Under the pieces are notes generated by a model. The model was not told where the DNA came from and searched no databases. It was given only the letters and a program-made list of their open reading frames with translations. 64,000 nucleotides of DNA. Origin: an uncultured Eubacteriales bacterium (GTDB taxonomy: Bacteria > Bacillota > Clostridia > Oscillospirales > Acutalibacteraceae). Positions 25,309-33,925 of the stretch are shown piece after piece. The translations under genes and the position numbers were made by a program. The first letter of the stretch is position 1. Each line of letters starts with the position of its first letter. The stretch is from assembly GCA_934630515.1 (NCBI GenBank), contig CAKTVV010000008.1:46390-110389 (forward strand), given 5' to 3'.

Positions 25309-27060
25309 ATGAAAACCAGCGCTGTGCGGCTGTCATCGGCAGGGGAGATGCCGTTTTTGGAGATTGACGGACGTCCGACCGATGCGGCGGCGTATATGAC
25401 TTATTTCCCGGAGAATGCTTGCTATGAAGATTTTGCGGCAGCCGGGTATACGCTGTATTCCGTATGCACCTATTTTACGGACTTGCCCATCAACGCTGCC
25501 ACCGGCTTCACCCCTTGTGAAACCGGTGTTTTCGACGTGGAGGGAATGCCGGATTTTTCGGATTTTGACCGTGACGTGGAACAGGTGCTGCGGGCGTGCC
25601 CCAACGCCTGTATTTTTCCGCGTATTTATATTTCGATGCCCCGCTGGTGGCTGGAGCGTTATCCCGAAGAGACGATTCCGACGCCCACCGCCGCCGGCAG
25701 AGAGGCGCTGTATTCCCAGCGGTTCCGGGAGGATGGAGCGGCGCTGCTGCAGCAGTTTATCGCACGCACAGAGTCGATGCCCTATGCGGATCACATCATT
25801 GGCTATCAGGTGTCGGGCGGCAACACACAGGAGTGGTTTTATTTTGATTTGCGGGGCGGTCATCACGCCCATGCGCTGCCGTATTTTCAAGCGTATTTGC
25901 GTCGGTTCCATCCGGGAGTGACGGCGGATGTCCTGCCGGAGCTGACGGTGGCGGACGGCAGCACAGATGAAAAGACCCGACTGTATTATGAATTTGCCAA
26001 CTATGAGGCGGCGCAGACAGTCGCCTGTATGGCGGCTGCCGCTAAAAGGGCGGTGAGGAACCGGAAGGTGGTGGGTGCTTTTTACGGGTATTCGCTGGAG
26101 GTGTTCAGCGCCGGTTGGGGAACCCATGCGCTGACAGAGCTGCTGGAGAACCCTAACATTGATTTCTTCTGTTCACCGGTGTCTTACGATCAATACAGGG
26201 CGCTGGGAATGGATTGGTGCGATATGGTGCCGGCGGCATCGGTGCTGCACCACGGAAAACTGTACTTTTTGGAGGCGGACATCCGCACCCACCGCACGGT
26301 GCCGATGGAGCAGGCACGCCCCGGATGTAAGCTGGTGGTGCCCTATGCGCCGGGCGTGTTCCGGGGCGGCGCCGACGCCCGGGACGATATTTTACATCTG
26401 CGCAAGGCTCTGGCAAAGGCGCTGACGCAAAGCCGCAGCCTTTGGTGGTTCGATATGTTTGGCGGGTGGTACCATTGCCCGCCGGTTATGGAGGAGCTGA
26501 CCCGTTGCCGGCGGCTGTGGGCGCAGGCAGGCGGGGAACCGTTCTATGAGAGCCGGGTGGCGGTGTTTGTAGACGAAACGCTATATGCCCGCTGTCCGGG
26601 CTGCGGGGTGCAGAAGGCGCTGTGTAAGGAGCTGGCTCTGGCGGGGTTGCCCTATGATGTGTATTTGTTGGCGGATTTTCCGGCGGTGGCACAGCGATAC
26701 AAGCTGGTGCTGCTGGCACAGCCGGATGAAACCGCTGAGACGGTTCAGTGGCTGGCGCAGACGCCGGCGGGCATACGGTGTATACGGGGAGCCGGGATGA
26801 AGGCGGCTGCGTTGCGGGAACTGGCAGCCGCCAGCGGCGTGCGGCTGTTGACGGATATGCCGGATATAGTGTATGCCGGCAATGGCTGTGTGGTACTGCA
26901 TTCTCTTGAGGGCGGTGTGAAAACGGTGCATCTGCCGAAATGTCCCCGAAAAGTGCTGGATGGTTTTGAAAATGCGCAGGCGCTGACCGTGCAGGGGCAG
27001 ACCGTTACTTTTTCCATGCAGCCGCTGGACACGGTATTGCTGTACATAGATATGGAATAA
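25309..27060 (+). CDS. GH42-like glycoside hydrolase (TIM barrel plus trimerisation-type domain)
   Basis: 583 residues, no signal peptide, hence cytoplasmic. The N-terminal two thirds look like a beta-galactosidase-type TIM barrel (YFPENACYEDFAAAGYTLYS; PRIYISMPRWWLERYP; IIGYQVSGGNTQEWFYFD, where an Asn/Glu pair may be catalytic; LWWFDMFGGWY). The last third (FYESRVAVFVDETLYAR...) resembles the class I amidotransferase-like domain that follows the barrel in GH42. The ATG at 25309 has GCAGGAGG 8 bases upstream; the earlier ATG at 25267 lies inside the repeat array. Substrate unknown. It is divergent from the discoidin operon, so it may process the sugars that system releases. The family placement is tentative. 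Confidence 0.6.
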   Translation: MKTSAVRLSSAGEMPFLEIDGRPTDAAAYMTYFPENACYEDFAAAGYTLYSVCTYFTDLPINAATGFTPCETGVFDVEGMPDFSDFDRDVEQVLRACPNACIFPRIYISMPRWWLERYPEETIPTPTAAGREALYSQRFREDGAALLQQFIARTESMPYADHIIGYQVSGGNTQEWFYFDLRGGHHAHALPYFQAYLRRFHPGVTADVLPELTVADGSTDEKTRLYYEFANYEAAQTVACMAAAAKRAVRNRKVVGAFYGYSLEVFSAGWGTHALTELLENPNIDFFCSPVSYDQYRALGMDWCDMVPAASVLHHGKLYFLEADIRTHRTVPMEQARPGCKLVVPYAPGVFRGGADARDDILHLRKALAKALTQSRSLWWFDMFGGWYHCPPVMEELTRCRRLWAQAGGEPFYESRVAVFVDETLYARCPGCGVQKALCKELALAGLPYDVYLLADFPAVAQRYKLVLLAQPDETAETVQWLAQTPAGIRCIRGAGMKAAALRELAAASGVRLLTDMPDIVYAGNGCVVLHSLEGGVKTVHLPKCPRKVLDGFENAQALTVQGQTVTFSMQPLDTVLLYIDME

Positions 27061-27142
27061 AATAAAATGCTTTCTGCGGTGATTTACCCGTAAGGACACC
27101 GATGAAGCGTCGTTGCCGGAGAAAACGGGCGGCGCAACGCAT

Positions 27143-27182
27143 AAAACAGCCACGCTGTCAAAATCGACAGCGTGGCTGTTTT
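27143..27182. terminator. Bidirectional intrinsic terminator
   Basis: AAAACAGCCACGCTGTC (27143-27159) is the exact inverse of GACAGCGTGGCTGTTTT (27166-27182), with a 6-base loop. It serves the convergent genes on both sides. Confidence 0.93.
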
Positions 27183-27213
27183 ACTATTATCGTATGTGGT
27201 TGTGCTGGCAGCG

Positions 27214-29094
27214 TCAGTCCATCAGCAGACGGAGGAATAGTCCGCCCTGTACCGTGCGGTTTTTGAAGCCGATGTGCATGGAGGTGTCCGCCCAGTACCA
27301 GTCGGACAGCGGCACCCGGGAGTGGGTGATGTGATACGCTTGCCACAGAGGGTGGAGCAGCGCCTGAAAATCAGCGGGCTCCTCCGCCAGACACGCTACC
27401 CACAGCAGCCAGTCGGATTTGGTATAGTTCGCCCGGCTGTCCAGCGGCACGCCATAGGGGAGCAGCTCCTGCTTATAGCGGGCGATCTCCCCGGCGTAGA
27501 AGGCGGCGGGCAGCAGCTCGATGTGCCACAGCTTATCCCAGACGGCATTGTATTTGAGGCTGAAGGTGCCGGGGCGGTCATACGCCAGCCGGGTGCTGCC
27601 GTCCGGGTTGGCAGCCCGCTGGAGGAAGGACAGGGCGTAGCGATGCGCCGTTTCCATAATTGGCGCTGTCGGCTGGGGCAGTCCCAGCCGCTCCAGTATC
27701 CGGGCATACCCGACCAAGCCGTAGATGGCTTTGAGCGACAGGTTGCAGTTGTGCGCCAGATGTCCGGCAAAATCGTCGGTACACAGCTGGCTTTCCGGAT
27801 CCTCGCCGTATTGTGCCAGATAGTTTTTCCATTGCTCCAGCAGATCCATATTTTCCCGTACAAAGGGCAGACAATCCGGCGCATCCGCCAGCGCCGCCAT
27901 CAGAATGATGCAGTTGCCGCATTCCTCCACCGGCATCTGATATTCCCGGTGAGACGCCCAATACGTTTGCCCGTTGACAAGGGGATAGGTGCCCACGTCA
28001 TGGGGGGCGAAATCGTACTTCCATTCCTCGGAGCGGGCAAACCGGAACACCGGACGCAGCATCGCCGCCAGCAGCTGCGGATTATATTTGAGGTACATCG
28101 GCGCCGAAGGATAGGTGACATCGACGGTGGCGGCGCAGCCGTCGGAGAAGCATTCCTTGGAGATGTAGAGCAGCTCCCCGTCCGGGTCGAGTGCCAGCTT
28201 ATGCCCTCCCATGACCTGACGGTAGGCGAGTGACAGCAGCTCGGCGTATTCTTCCCCGCCCTTTTCGGTCGCCTCCCGGCGCAATCTTTCAGAGAAATCC
28301 CGGCAGCGATCAAACAGCGCCGGATAGTCGGCGATGGCTTCGGCGATGGCGGCTTCGATGGTTTTGCCGTCCTTTTTCCAGTAGGCGACGACCGGCTGAT
28401 GGAAGTATTCCAGACAATACCCATCGTCATAGGCGAACGCCACCAGCCGCTCCTGCTTCAGCGGGAAATCGGCGGCGATGCAGTAGCAGCCATCCTGCAC
28501 CTCGTCGCTCATGTCAGCGTCTCCGGCGACTGCCAGATAGAAATAGCCCCAGTCGATGCGCAGATCGTCGCCGCTGCGGTTGAGGGGCTTTTGAACACCG
28601 TTGCCCATCCGCCGCACCGAGCAGCCGGGGATCGAAACGGCAGCGGAAAGCGCCCGGCTCTCTCCGGCTTTGTTCAGCACCAGCTCCTCGCTGACCGCCA
28701 GATGCACCCGCACGTCATGGGCTTGCCCATCCAGCGGCTCGGCGGTCAGGTGCAGATAGCTGACCGGACGGGAGGCGTAGTAGAGATCCTCCGCCAGAAT
28801 GGGGGTGGTAAACACGGCGGTCAGCCGGATCCGCTCGTCAGCGAACACATAGGTGGTGCTGCAGGCGTCCAGCTCCATGGAGATCTGGGGCAGCTCCGGG
28901 ATGGCCGGCGTGGACGTATCCGTGCTCCTGCCCATGAAGCGCCGGGTGTCTCCGTCGATGGTGACGAGACCCAGCAGCGCATTGGGGCTGCCGGTCCAGT
29001 GGAAGGTTTTGCAGGAATACAGCTCGTCTTGGCTCCAGACGGAGAAATAGGGATCCACCGTGATCAGCGGGATCGCAGGGGGACGCAGTTTCAT
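27214..29094 (-). CDS. Glutaminase A-like (DUF4965/DUF1793) family protein
   Basis: 626 residues. Family landmarks are VDPYFSVWS at the start, APHDVGTYPLVNGQTY, MPVEECGNCIILM and DDFAGHLAHNCNLSLKAIYGL, typical of the DUF5127-DUF4965-DUF1793 architecture of fungal GtaA-type glutaminases. In gut bacteria these proteins often accompany glycan genes and resemble (alpha/alpha)6 glycoside hydrolases, so the glutaminase name may mislead. No signal peptide from the chosen start; 29094 has TAGGAG 9 bases upstream, whereas 29217 would overlap the divergent araC gene. It is divergent from an AraC-type regulator, its probable controller. Confidence 0.82.
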   Translation of the reverse strand: MKLRPPAIPLITVDPYFSVWSQDELYSCKTFHWTGSPNALLGLVTIDGDTRRFMGRSTDTSTPAIPELPQISMELDACSTTYVFADERIRLTAVFTTPILAEDLYYASRPVSYLHLTAEPLDGQAHDVRVHLAVSEELVLNKAGESRALSAAVSIPGCSVRRMGNGVQKPLNRSGDDLRIDWGYFYLAVAGDADMSDEVQDGCYCIAADFPLKQERLVAFAYDDGYCLEYFHQPVVAYWKKDGKTIEAAIAEAIADYPALFDRCRDFSERLRREATEKGGEEYAELLSLAYRQVMGGHKLALDPDGELLYISKECFSDGCAATVDVTYPSAPMYLKYNPQLLAAMLRPVFRFARSEEWKYDFAPHDVGTYPLVNGQTYWASHREYQMPVEECGNCIILMAALADAPDCLPFVRENMDLLEQWKNYLAQYGEDPESQLCTDDFAGHLAHNCNLSLKAIYGLVGYARILERLGLPQPTAPIMETAHRYALSFLQRAANPDGSTRLAYDRPGTFSLKYNAVWDKLWHIELLPAAFYAGEIARYKQELLPYGVPLDSRANYTKSDWLLWVACLAEEPADFQALLHPLWQAYHITHSRVPLSDWYWADTSMHIGFKNRTVQGGLFLRLLMD

Positions 29095-29116
29095 GGTACA
29101 CACTCCTATTGCAAAT

Positions 29117-29145
29117 TTGTTACCTGTATGATACAATAGGATAAT
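29117..29145 (+). promoter_or_regulatory. Promoter of the araC-type gene
   Basis: TTGTTA (29117-29122), 17-base spacer, GATAAT (29140-29145), in the 95-base gap between the divergent genes. Confidence 0.65.
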
Positions 29146-29189
29146 CGAAATAACCATAGAAAAATCCATTGCAAAAGTGAGGAAAACCA

Positions 29190-29990
29190 GTGAACGAGGA
29201 TACTGTATGCTTTGCAAATACCGGGCAGCGGCTGCCGCTGTATGTTACGATGGCGGGGCTGACCTACCCGGACAGCAGCTATCGCATCCACCGGGATCAT
29301 TCCGATACGGTGGTGGTGGAATATGTGCTGTCCGGCTTGGGCTATATAGCGGTGGGGGATCGCTGTTATCCCGTGGGGCAGGATCAGGTGTATGTTCTGC
29401 GGGAGGCGGAGCGCCACGACTACTATGCCGACCGGGAGCAGCCCTATGAAAAGGTGTTTCTCAATGTGTCGGGCCCGCTGGCGATGGAGCTGATTGCCGC
29501 CTATCAGCTGAAGGAGCGTTATGTATTCCCCGGCGGCGGGACGAAGCCGCTGTTCGAGGAGGTGCTGCGCCTGCTGCACGCCGCCGTGACGGAGGAGGAG
29601 CGCCAGCTGCGCCTGTGCGGGCTGTATGTGGAGATATTGGGGCGGCTGCGGCTGGATGCGGCGCAGGAAAAGCACTCGCCGGAGGCGCAGCATCTCAAAC
29701 GGTACATAGACGAGCGGCTGGCGCAGATGGTCAGCGCCCGGGAGCTGGCGCAGCTGATCTATCGCTCGCCGGATTATTGCCAAAAGCTGTTTAAGCGGGA
29801 ATACGGTGTGACGCCCTATGAATACCAGCTGCGGCGGAAGCTGCGGGCGGCGTGCCGCCTGCTGACCGGAACGACGCTGCCGGTGGGGGAGATCGCTGCA
29901 CAGCTGGGGTATGAGGATGCCCAGTATTTTTCCAATCTGTTTCGCCGAAAGAACGGCTGCTCGCCCCGGGAATACCGCAAGCGGGAATAA
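29190..29990 (+). CDS. AraC family transcriptional regulator
   Basis: 266 residues: an N-terminal cupin-like sensing domain (YRIHRDHSDTVVVEYVLSG, then GYIAVGDRCYPVGQDQVYVL) and two C-terminal helix-turn-helix motifs (VSARELAQLIYRSPDYCQKLFKREYG in the family pattern, and IAAQLGYEDAQYFSNLFRR). Such proteins bind a sugar or other ligand and activate an adjacent gene. The start is GTG at 29190, with GTGAGGA 8 bases upstream. The divergent glutaminase-like gene is the most likely target. It ends in the canonical PREYRKR. Confidence 0.92.
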   Translation: MNEDTVCFANTGQRLPLYVTMAGLTYPDSSYRIHRDHSDTVVVEYVLSGLGYIAVGDRCYPVGQDQVYVLREAERHDYYADREQPYEKVFLNVSGPLAMELIAAYQLKERYVFPGGGTKPLFEEVLRLLHAAVTEEERQLRLCGLYVEILGRLRLDAAQEKHSPEAQHLKRYIDERLAQMVSARELAQLIYRSPDYCQKLFKREYGVTPYEYQLRRKLRAACRLLTGTTLPVGEIAAQLGYEDAQYFSNLFRRKNGCSPREYRKRE

Positions 29991-30052
29991 TCGGTGTTTT
30001 TCGGAAAAACCTATATATCAAGTAGGTAATGTCGCTATATCCAAAAAAGCAG

Positions 30053-30081
30053 TTGTCTTTTGCTAACTACCGGAGTATAAT
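30053..30081 (+). promoter_or_regulatory. Promoter of copA
   Basis: TTGTCT (30053-30058), 17-base spacer, TATAAT (30076-30081). The normal spacing argues against a MerR/CueR-type activated promoter. TACCGGAGTATA overlaps the -10 and weakly resembles half of a CsoR site. Confidence 0.8.
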
Positions 30082-30113
30082 AGAAACAGACTCCTGCGAA
30101 AGGAAGTGGATAT

Positions 30114-32615
30114 ATGGAGCAATATGAAGTGACCGGGATGACCTGTGCCGCCTGCAGCGCCCGGGTGGAAAAGGCGGTCAAGGCGGTGCCGGGGGTGACG
30201 GATTGTGCCGTCAGTCTGTTGACGAATTCCATGTCGGTGGAGGGCACGGTACCTGCGGCGGCGGTGGTGGCTGCCGTGCAGGCGGCGGGCTACGGAGCGT
30301 CGGTCAAGGGGGCGGACAAGCCTGCCGATACGGAGGATCGGCTGGCGGATCATGAGACCCCGGCGCTGCTGCGCCGTTTGATCGCCTCGGTGGTGTTTCT
30401 GCTGGTGCTGATGTATATTTCCATGGGACATATGATGTGGGACTGGCCGCTGCCGGGCTTTCTGGCGCAGGATCATGTGGCGATGGGGCTGGCGCAGCTG
30501 CTGCTGACGGTCGTTGTCATGGTGATCAACCAGCGGTTCTTTATCAGCGGCTTTAAGGCGCTGTGGCATCGCTCGCCCAATATGGATACGCTGGTGGCGC
30601 TGGGCGCCTCGGCGGCGTTCGGATACAGCACCTATGCGCTGTTTGCCATGTCGGCGGCGCAGGTGCGGGGCGATATGGCGGCGGTGATGGAGTATATGCA
30701 CGGGCTGTATTTTGAGTCTGCTGCCATGATCCTCACGCTGATCACAGTGGGAAAGATGCTGGAGGCACGCTCCAAGGGCAAGACCACCGACGCCCTGCGT
30801 GGTCTGCTGGCGATGCGGCCCAAGACGGCGGTGCTGCTCACCGAGCAGGGGGAGCAGACGGTGCCCATCGAGCAGGTGAAGCCCGGCGACCGGTTTGTGG
30901 TGCGCTCAGGTGAGACGATCCCCACCGACGGCGAGGTGCTGGAGGGCAGCGGCGCCGTGGACGAGGCGGCGCTCACCGGCGAGAGCCTGCCGGTGGATAA
31001 GACGGTGGGCGACCGGGTGTCGGCGGCGACCCTGAACCGTTCCGGCTATATGGTGTGTCGGGCGACCCGGGTGGGAGAGGATACCACCCTGTCCCAGATC
31101 ATCCACATGGTGGAGGATGCGGCGGCGACGAAGGCGCCTATCGCCAAGCTGGCGGATCGGGTGTCCGGCGTGTTTGTGCCGACGGTGATGGCGATAGCGG
31201 CGGTGACCTTTGTGGTGTGGCTGCTGACCGGTGCGACGGTAGGTCATGCGCTGGCACGGGGCATTTCGGTGCTGGTAATCAGCTGCCCCTGTGCACTGGG
31301 GCTGGCGACGCCGGTGGCGATCATGGTCGGCAGCGGTGTCGGCGCCCGTCATGGGGTGCTGTTCAAAACGGCGACGTCGCTGGAGCAGACCGGACGCACC
31401 CGGATCGTGGCGCTGGATAAGACCGGCACGATCACAAAGGGCGAGCCGGTGGTGACGGATATTCTCACAAACGGCGTGGATGAGGAGACGCTGCTGACGG
31501 CGGCGTATGGGCTGGAGACCAAGAGCGAGCACCCGCTGGCGGGGGCGATCTGCCGTCTGGCGCAGGAGCGGGGTATGGCTCCGGTGCCGGTGGAGGAGCT
31601 TCAGGTGCTGCCGGGCAACGGATTGACCGGCGTTTGGCAGGCGCAGCCGCTGCTGGGCGGTAAAGAGGAGTTCATCGCCCAGCGGGCGGCGATCCCCACC
31701 GCTTTGCGGCAGCAGGCGGCGGCGCTGGCGGAGGACGGCAAAACGCCGCTGTTCTTCGCCCGGGGGGATGCGCTGTTAGGCGTCATCGCCGTGGCGGATG
31801 TGATCAAGGAGGATAGCGCTGCCGCTATCCGGGAGCTGCGGCAGCTGGGTCTGCGGGTGGTGATGATCACCGGGGATAACCGGCGTACCGCCGAGGCGAT
31901 CGGACGGCAGGCGGGCGTAGACGAGGTCATCGCCGGGGTGCTGCCGGACGGCAAGGAGGAGTCGGTGCGCACCCTGCGCCAGCAGGGCGCCACGGCCATG
32001 GTCGGGGACGGCATTAACGACGCCCCGGCTTTGACCCGGGCGGATACCGGCATCGCCATCGGCGCCGGGGCGGATGTGGCGCTGGATGCGGCGGATGTGG
32101 TGCTGATGCACAGCCGCTTGAGTGATGTGCCGGCGGCGATCCGTCTGAGCCGGGCGACCCTGCGGAATATCCGGGAGAACCTGTTCTGGGCGTTTATCTA
32201 CAATGTGATCGGCATACCGCTGGCGGCGGGGGTGTTCTCCGGCTGGCTGGGCTGGGAGCTGAATCCCATGTTCGGTGCGGCGGCGATGAGCCTGTCCAGC
32301 TTTTGCGTGGTGACCAACGCCCTGCGCCTGAATTTCTTCCGCTTTTCCAAATCCGGTGCGGCGACCGCACCGGCGGATGATACGATCAAGACAACAGGAA
32401 AGGAGACGACAGCTATGACAAAAACACTGAAGATCGAGGGCATGATGTGCGGCCATTGCGAGGCGCATGTGAAAGGGGCGCTGGAGTCGCTTGACGGCGT
32501 GACGGAGGCACAGGTCAGTCACGAGACCGGCACGGCGGTGGTGACCCTGTCCCATGAGGTGGCGGACGATACGCTGAAGGCGGCGGTGGAAGCCCAAGGC
32601 TACAAGGTGCTGTGA
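30114..32615 (+). CDS. copA: Copper-exporting P1B-type ATPase with N-terminal and C-terminal HMA domains
   Basis: 833 residues. An N-terminal metal-binding domain (GMTCAACS, CxxC at about residues 10-13), eight expected membrane segments, the ion-channel CPC motif (SCPCALGLATP), the phosphorylation site DKTGT, a TGES actuator loop and the hinge GDGINDAP identify a Cu(I) exporter. After a short linker (about residues 755-767) follows a second HMA domain (EGMMCGHCEAHVK), at the C-terminus instead of the N-terminus. This tail has its own SD and ATG inside the gene. Regulation is probably by a copper sensor; none is encoded nearby. Cu(I) specificity follows from the CPC motif and two CxxC domains. 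Confidence 0.94.
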   Translation: MEQYEVTGMTCAACSARVEKAVKAVPGVTDCAVSLLTNSMSVEGTVPAAAVVAAVQAAGYGASVKGADKPADTEDRLADHETPALLRRLIASVVFLLVLMYISMGHMMWDWPLPGFLAQDHVAMGLAQLLLTVVVMVINQRFFISGFKALWHRSPNMDTLVALGASAAFGYSTYALFAMSAAQVRGDMAAVMEYMHGLYFESAAMILTLITVGKMLEARSKGKTTDALRGLLAMRPKTAVLLTEQGEQTVPIEQVKPGDRFVVRSGETIPTDGEVLEGSGAVDEAALTGESLPVDKTVGDRVSAATLNRSGYMVCRATRVGEDTTLSQIIHMVEDAAATKAPIAKLADRVSGVFVPTVMAIAAVTFVVWLLTGATVGHALARGISVLVISCPCALGLATPVAIMVGSGVGARHGVLFKTATSLEQTGRTRIVALDKTGTITKGEPVVTDILTNGVDEETLLTAAYGLETKSEHPLAGAICRLAQERGMAPVPVEELQVLPGNGLTGVWQAQPLLGGKEEFIAQRAAIPTALRQQAAALAEDGKTPLFFARGDALLGVIAVADVIKEDSAAAIRELRQLGLRVVMITGDNRRTAEAIGRQAGVDEVIAGVLPDGKEESVRTLRQQGATAMVGDGINDAPALTRADTGIAIGAGADVALDAADVVLMHSRLSDVPAAIRLSRATLRNIRENLFWAFIYNVIGIPLAAGVFSGWLGWELNPMFGAAAMSLSSFCVVTNALRLNFFRFSKSGAATAPADDTIKTTGKETTAMTKTLKIEGMMCGHCEAHVKGALESLDGVTEAQVSHETGTAVVTLSHEVADDTLKAAVEAQGYKVL
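32397..32615 (+). other. Internal ribosome-binding site and ORF for a free CopZ-like copper chaperone
   Basis: Within copA, GGAAAGGAG (32397-32405) stands 9 bases before an in-frame ATG (32415). Translation from it would give a 66-residue HMA protein (MTKTLKIEGMMCGHCEAHV...), the size of CopZ. Both a fusion and a free chaperone could be made from one message. The second product is inference. Confidence 0.55.
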
Positions 32616-32627
32616 AGCAAGGAGATG

Positions 32628-32657
32628 GCCCGGAACGTTGGTTCCGGGCTGTTTTTT
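32628..32657 (+). terminator. Intrinsic terminator of copA
   Basis: GCCCGGAAC (32628-32636) and GTTCCGGGC (32641-32649) form a 9-bp stem with a 4-base loop, followed by TGTTTTTT. Confidence 0.92.
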
Positions 32658-32679
32658 GTGAAAAAGCGGCTCTGGGGGA

Positions 32680-32708
32680 TTGTGCAAAGCCGCCGGGCGT
32701 GGTATACT
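32680..32708 (+). promoter_or_regulatory. Promoter of pepT
   Basis: TTGTGC (32680-32685), 17-base spacer, TATACT (32703-32708). Confidence 0.75.
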
Positions 32709-32739
32709 GATAGGGAATGAAACGGGAGTGTGAATAAAA

Positions 32740-33912
32740 ATGACAGTGATCGAACGGTTTATGGACTATGTGACCTACGAGACGACCTCCGACGAGCAGA
32801 GCAGCACCTGCCCCTCCACGGCGTGCCAGAAACTGCTGGGACAGCGGCTGGCGGAGGATCTGCGGGCAGTGGGGCTGACCGACGCCGCCATGGATGAAAA
32901 CGGCTATGTGTACGGGCACTTGCCTGCCACCCCCGGCTGCGAGACTGCGCCGGGGATCGGGCTGATCGCCCATATGGATACCTCGCCGGATGTGAGCGGC
33001 AAGGATGTCAAGCCCCGCATCATCACCTACGACGGCACCAATGCTTCGATGCTGGAGGATAAATTTCTCGGCAAGGAGATGATCGTCAGCGACGGCACCA
33101 CCCTGCTGGGGGCGGACGATAAGGCGGGCGTGGCGGAGATCATCGCCGCCTGCGCCGAGCTGACGGCGCATCCGGAGCGGCGGCATGGGCGCATTTCGGT
33201 GTGCTTCACCCCCGATGAGGAGATCGGTAGCGGGGCGGATCACTTCGATTTCGCCCGGTTCGATGCGGATTACGCCTATACGGTGGATGGCGGCGAGGTG
33301 GACGAATTTGAATATGAAAACTTCAATGCCGCTGCCGCCGATCTGGTGATCCACGGGGTGAATACCCACCCCGGCTCCGCCAAGAATAAGATGCGCAATG
33401 CCGTATTGTATGCGGCGGAGTGGATTTCTCTGCTGCCACCGGCGGAAACACCGGCGCATACCGAGGGGCGGGAGGGCTTCTACCATGTGGCGGACGTGTC
33501 CGGTAACGAGACCGAAGCACGGGTGCATATGATCGTCCGGGATCACGACCGGGAGAAATTCGAGCAGCGCAAGGCGTTTCTCACCCGGCTGGCGGCGTAT
33601 CTCAACGATAAATACGGTGCCGGCACCTTTGAGCTGACGCTGACCGACAGCTACTACAATATGCGGGAGAAGATCGAGCCTCACCGGGAGATCATCGACC
33701 GGGCGATGGATGCTATGCGGCAGGCGGGGCTCGACCCGGTGGCGGTGCCCATCCGGGGCGGCACCGACGGTGCCCGGTTGTCCTTTGAGGGGCTGCCCTG
33801 CCCCAATCTGCCCACCGGCGGCGTGAATTTTCATAGTATTTACGAGGCGATCCCCGTGGAGGCGCTGCATACGATGGTGCAGGTGCTGCTGAACATCGTG
33901 GCGGTGCAGTAA
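32740..33912 (+). CDS. pepT: Peptidase T (tripeptide aminopeptidase)
   Basis: 390-residue M20B metallopeptidase that removes N-terminal residues from tripeptides in the cytoplasm. Zinc ligands and catalytic residues are visible in LIAHMDTSPD, LLGADDKAGVAEI and FTPDEEIGSG; the C-terminal block GGTDGARLSFEGLP is also typical. The length matches the family. SD-like GGGAG lies upstream of the ATG. It is followed after 13 bases by a second aminopeptidase gene, so the two form a peptide-utilisation operon. Confidence 0.95.
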   Translation: MTVIERFMDYVTYETTSDEQSSTCPSTACQKLLGQRLAEDLRAVGLTDAAMDENGYVYGHLPATPGCETAPGIGLIAHMDTSPDVSGKDVKPRIITYDGTNASMLEDKFLGKEMIVSDGTTLLGADDKAGVAEIIAACAELTAHPERRHGRISVCFTPDEEIGSGADHFDFARFDADYAYTVDGGEVDEFEYENFNAAAADLVIHGVNTHPGSAKNKMRNAVLYAAEWISLLPPAETPAHTEGREGFYHVADVSGNETEARVHMIVRDHDREKFEQRKAFLTRLAAYLNDKYGAGTFELTLTDSYYNMREKIEPHREIIDRAMDAMRQAGLDPVAVPIRGGTDGARLSFEGLPCPNLPTGGVNFHSIYEAIPVEALHTMVQVLLNIVAVQ

Positions 33913-33925
33913 AGGAGGAAGAGAG

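Noticed and set aside
30016..30081. CsoR or CueR operator at the copA promoter
   Set aside because: The -10/-35 spacing is a normal 17 bases, against CueR, and TACCGGAGTATA is too weak a match to call a CsoR site.
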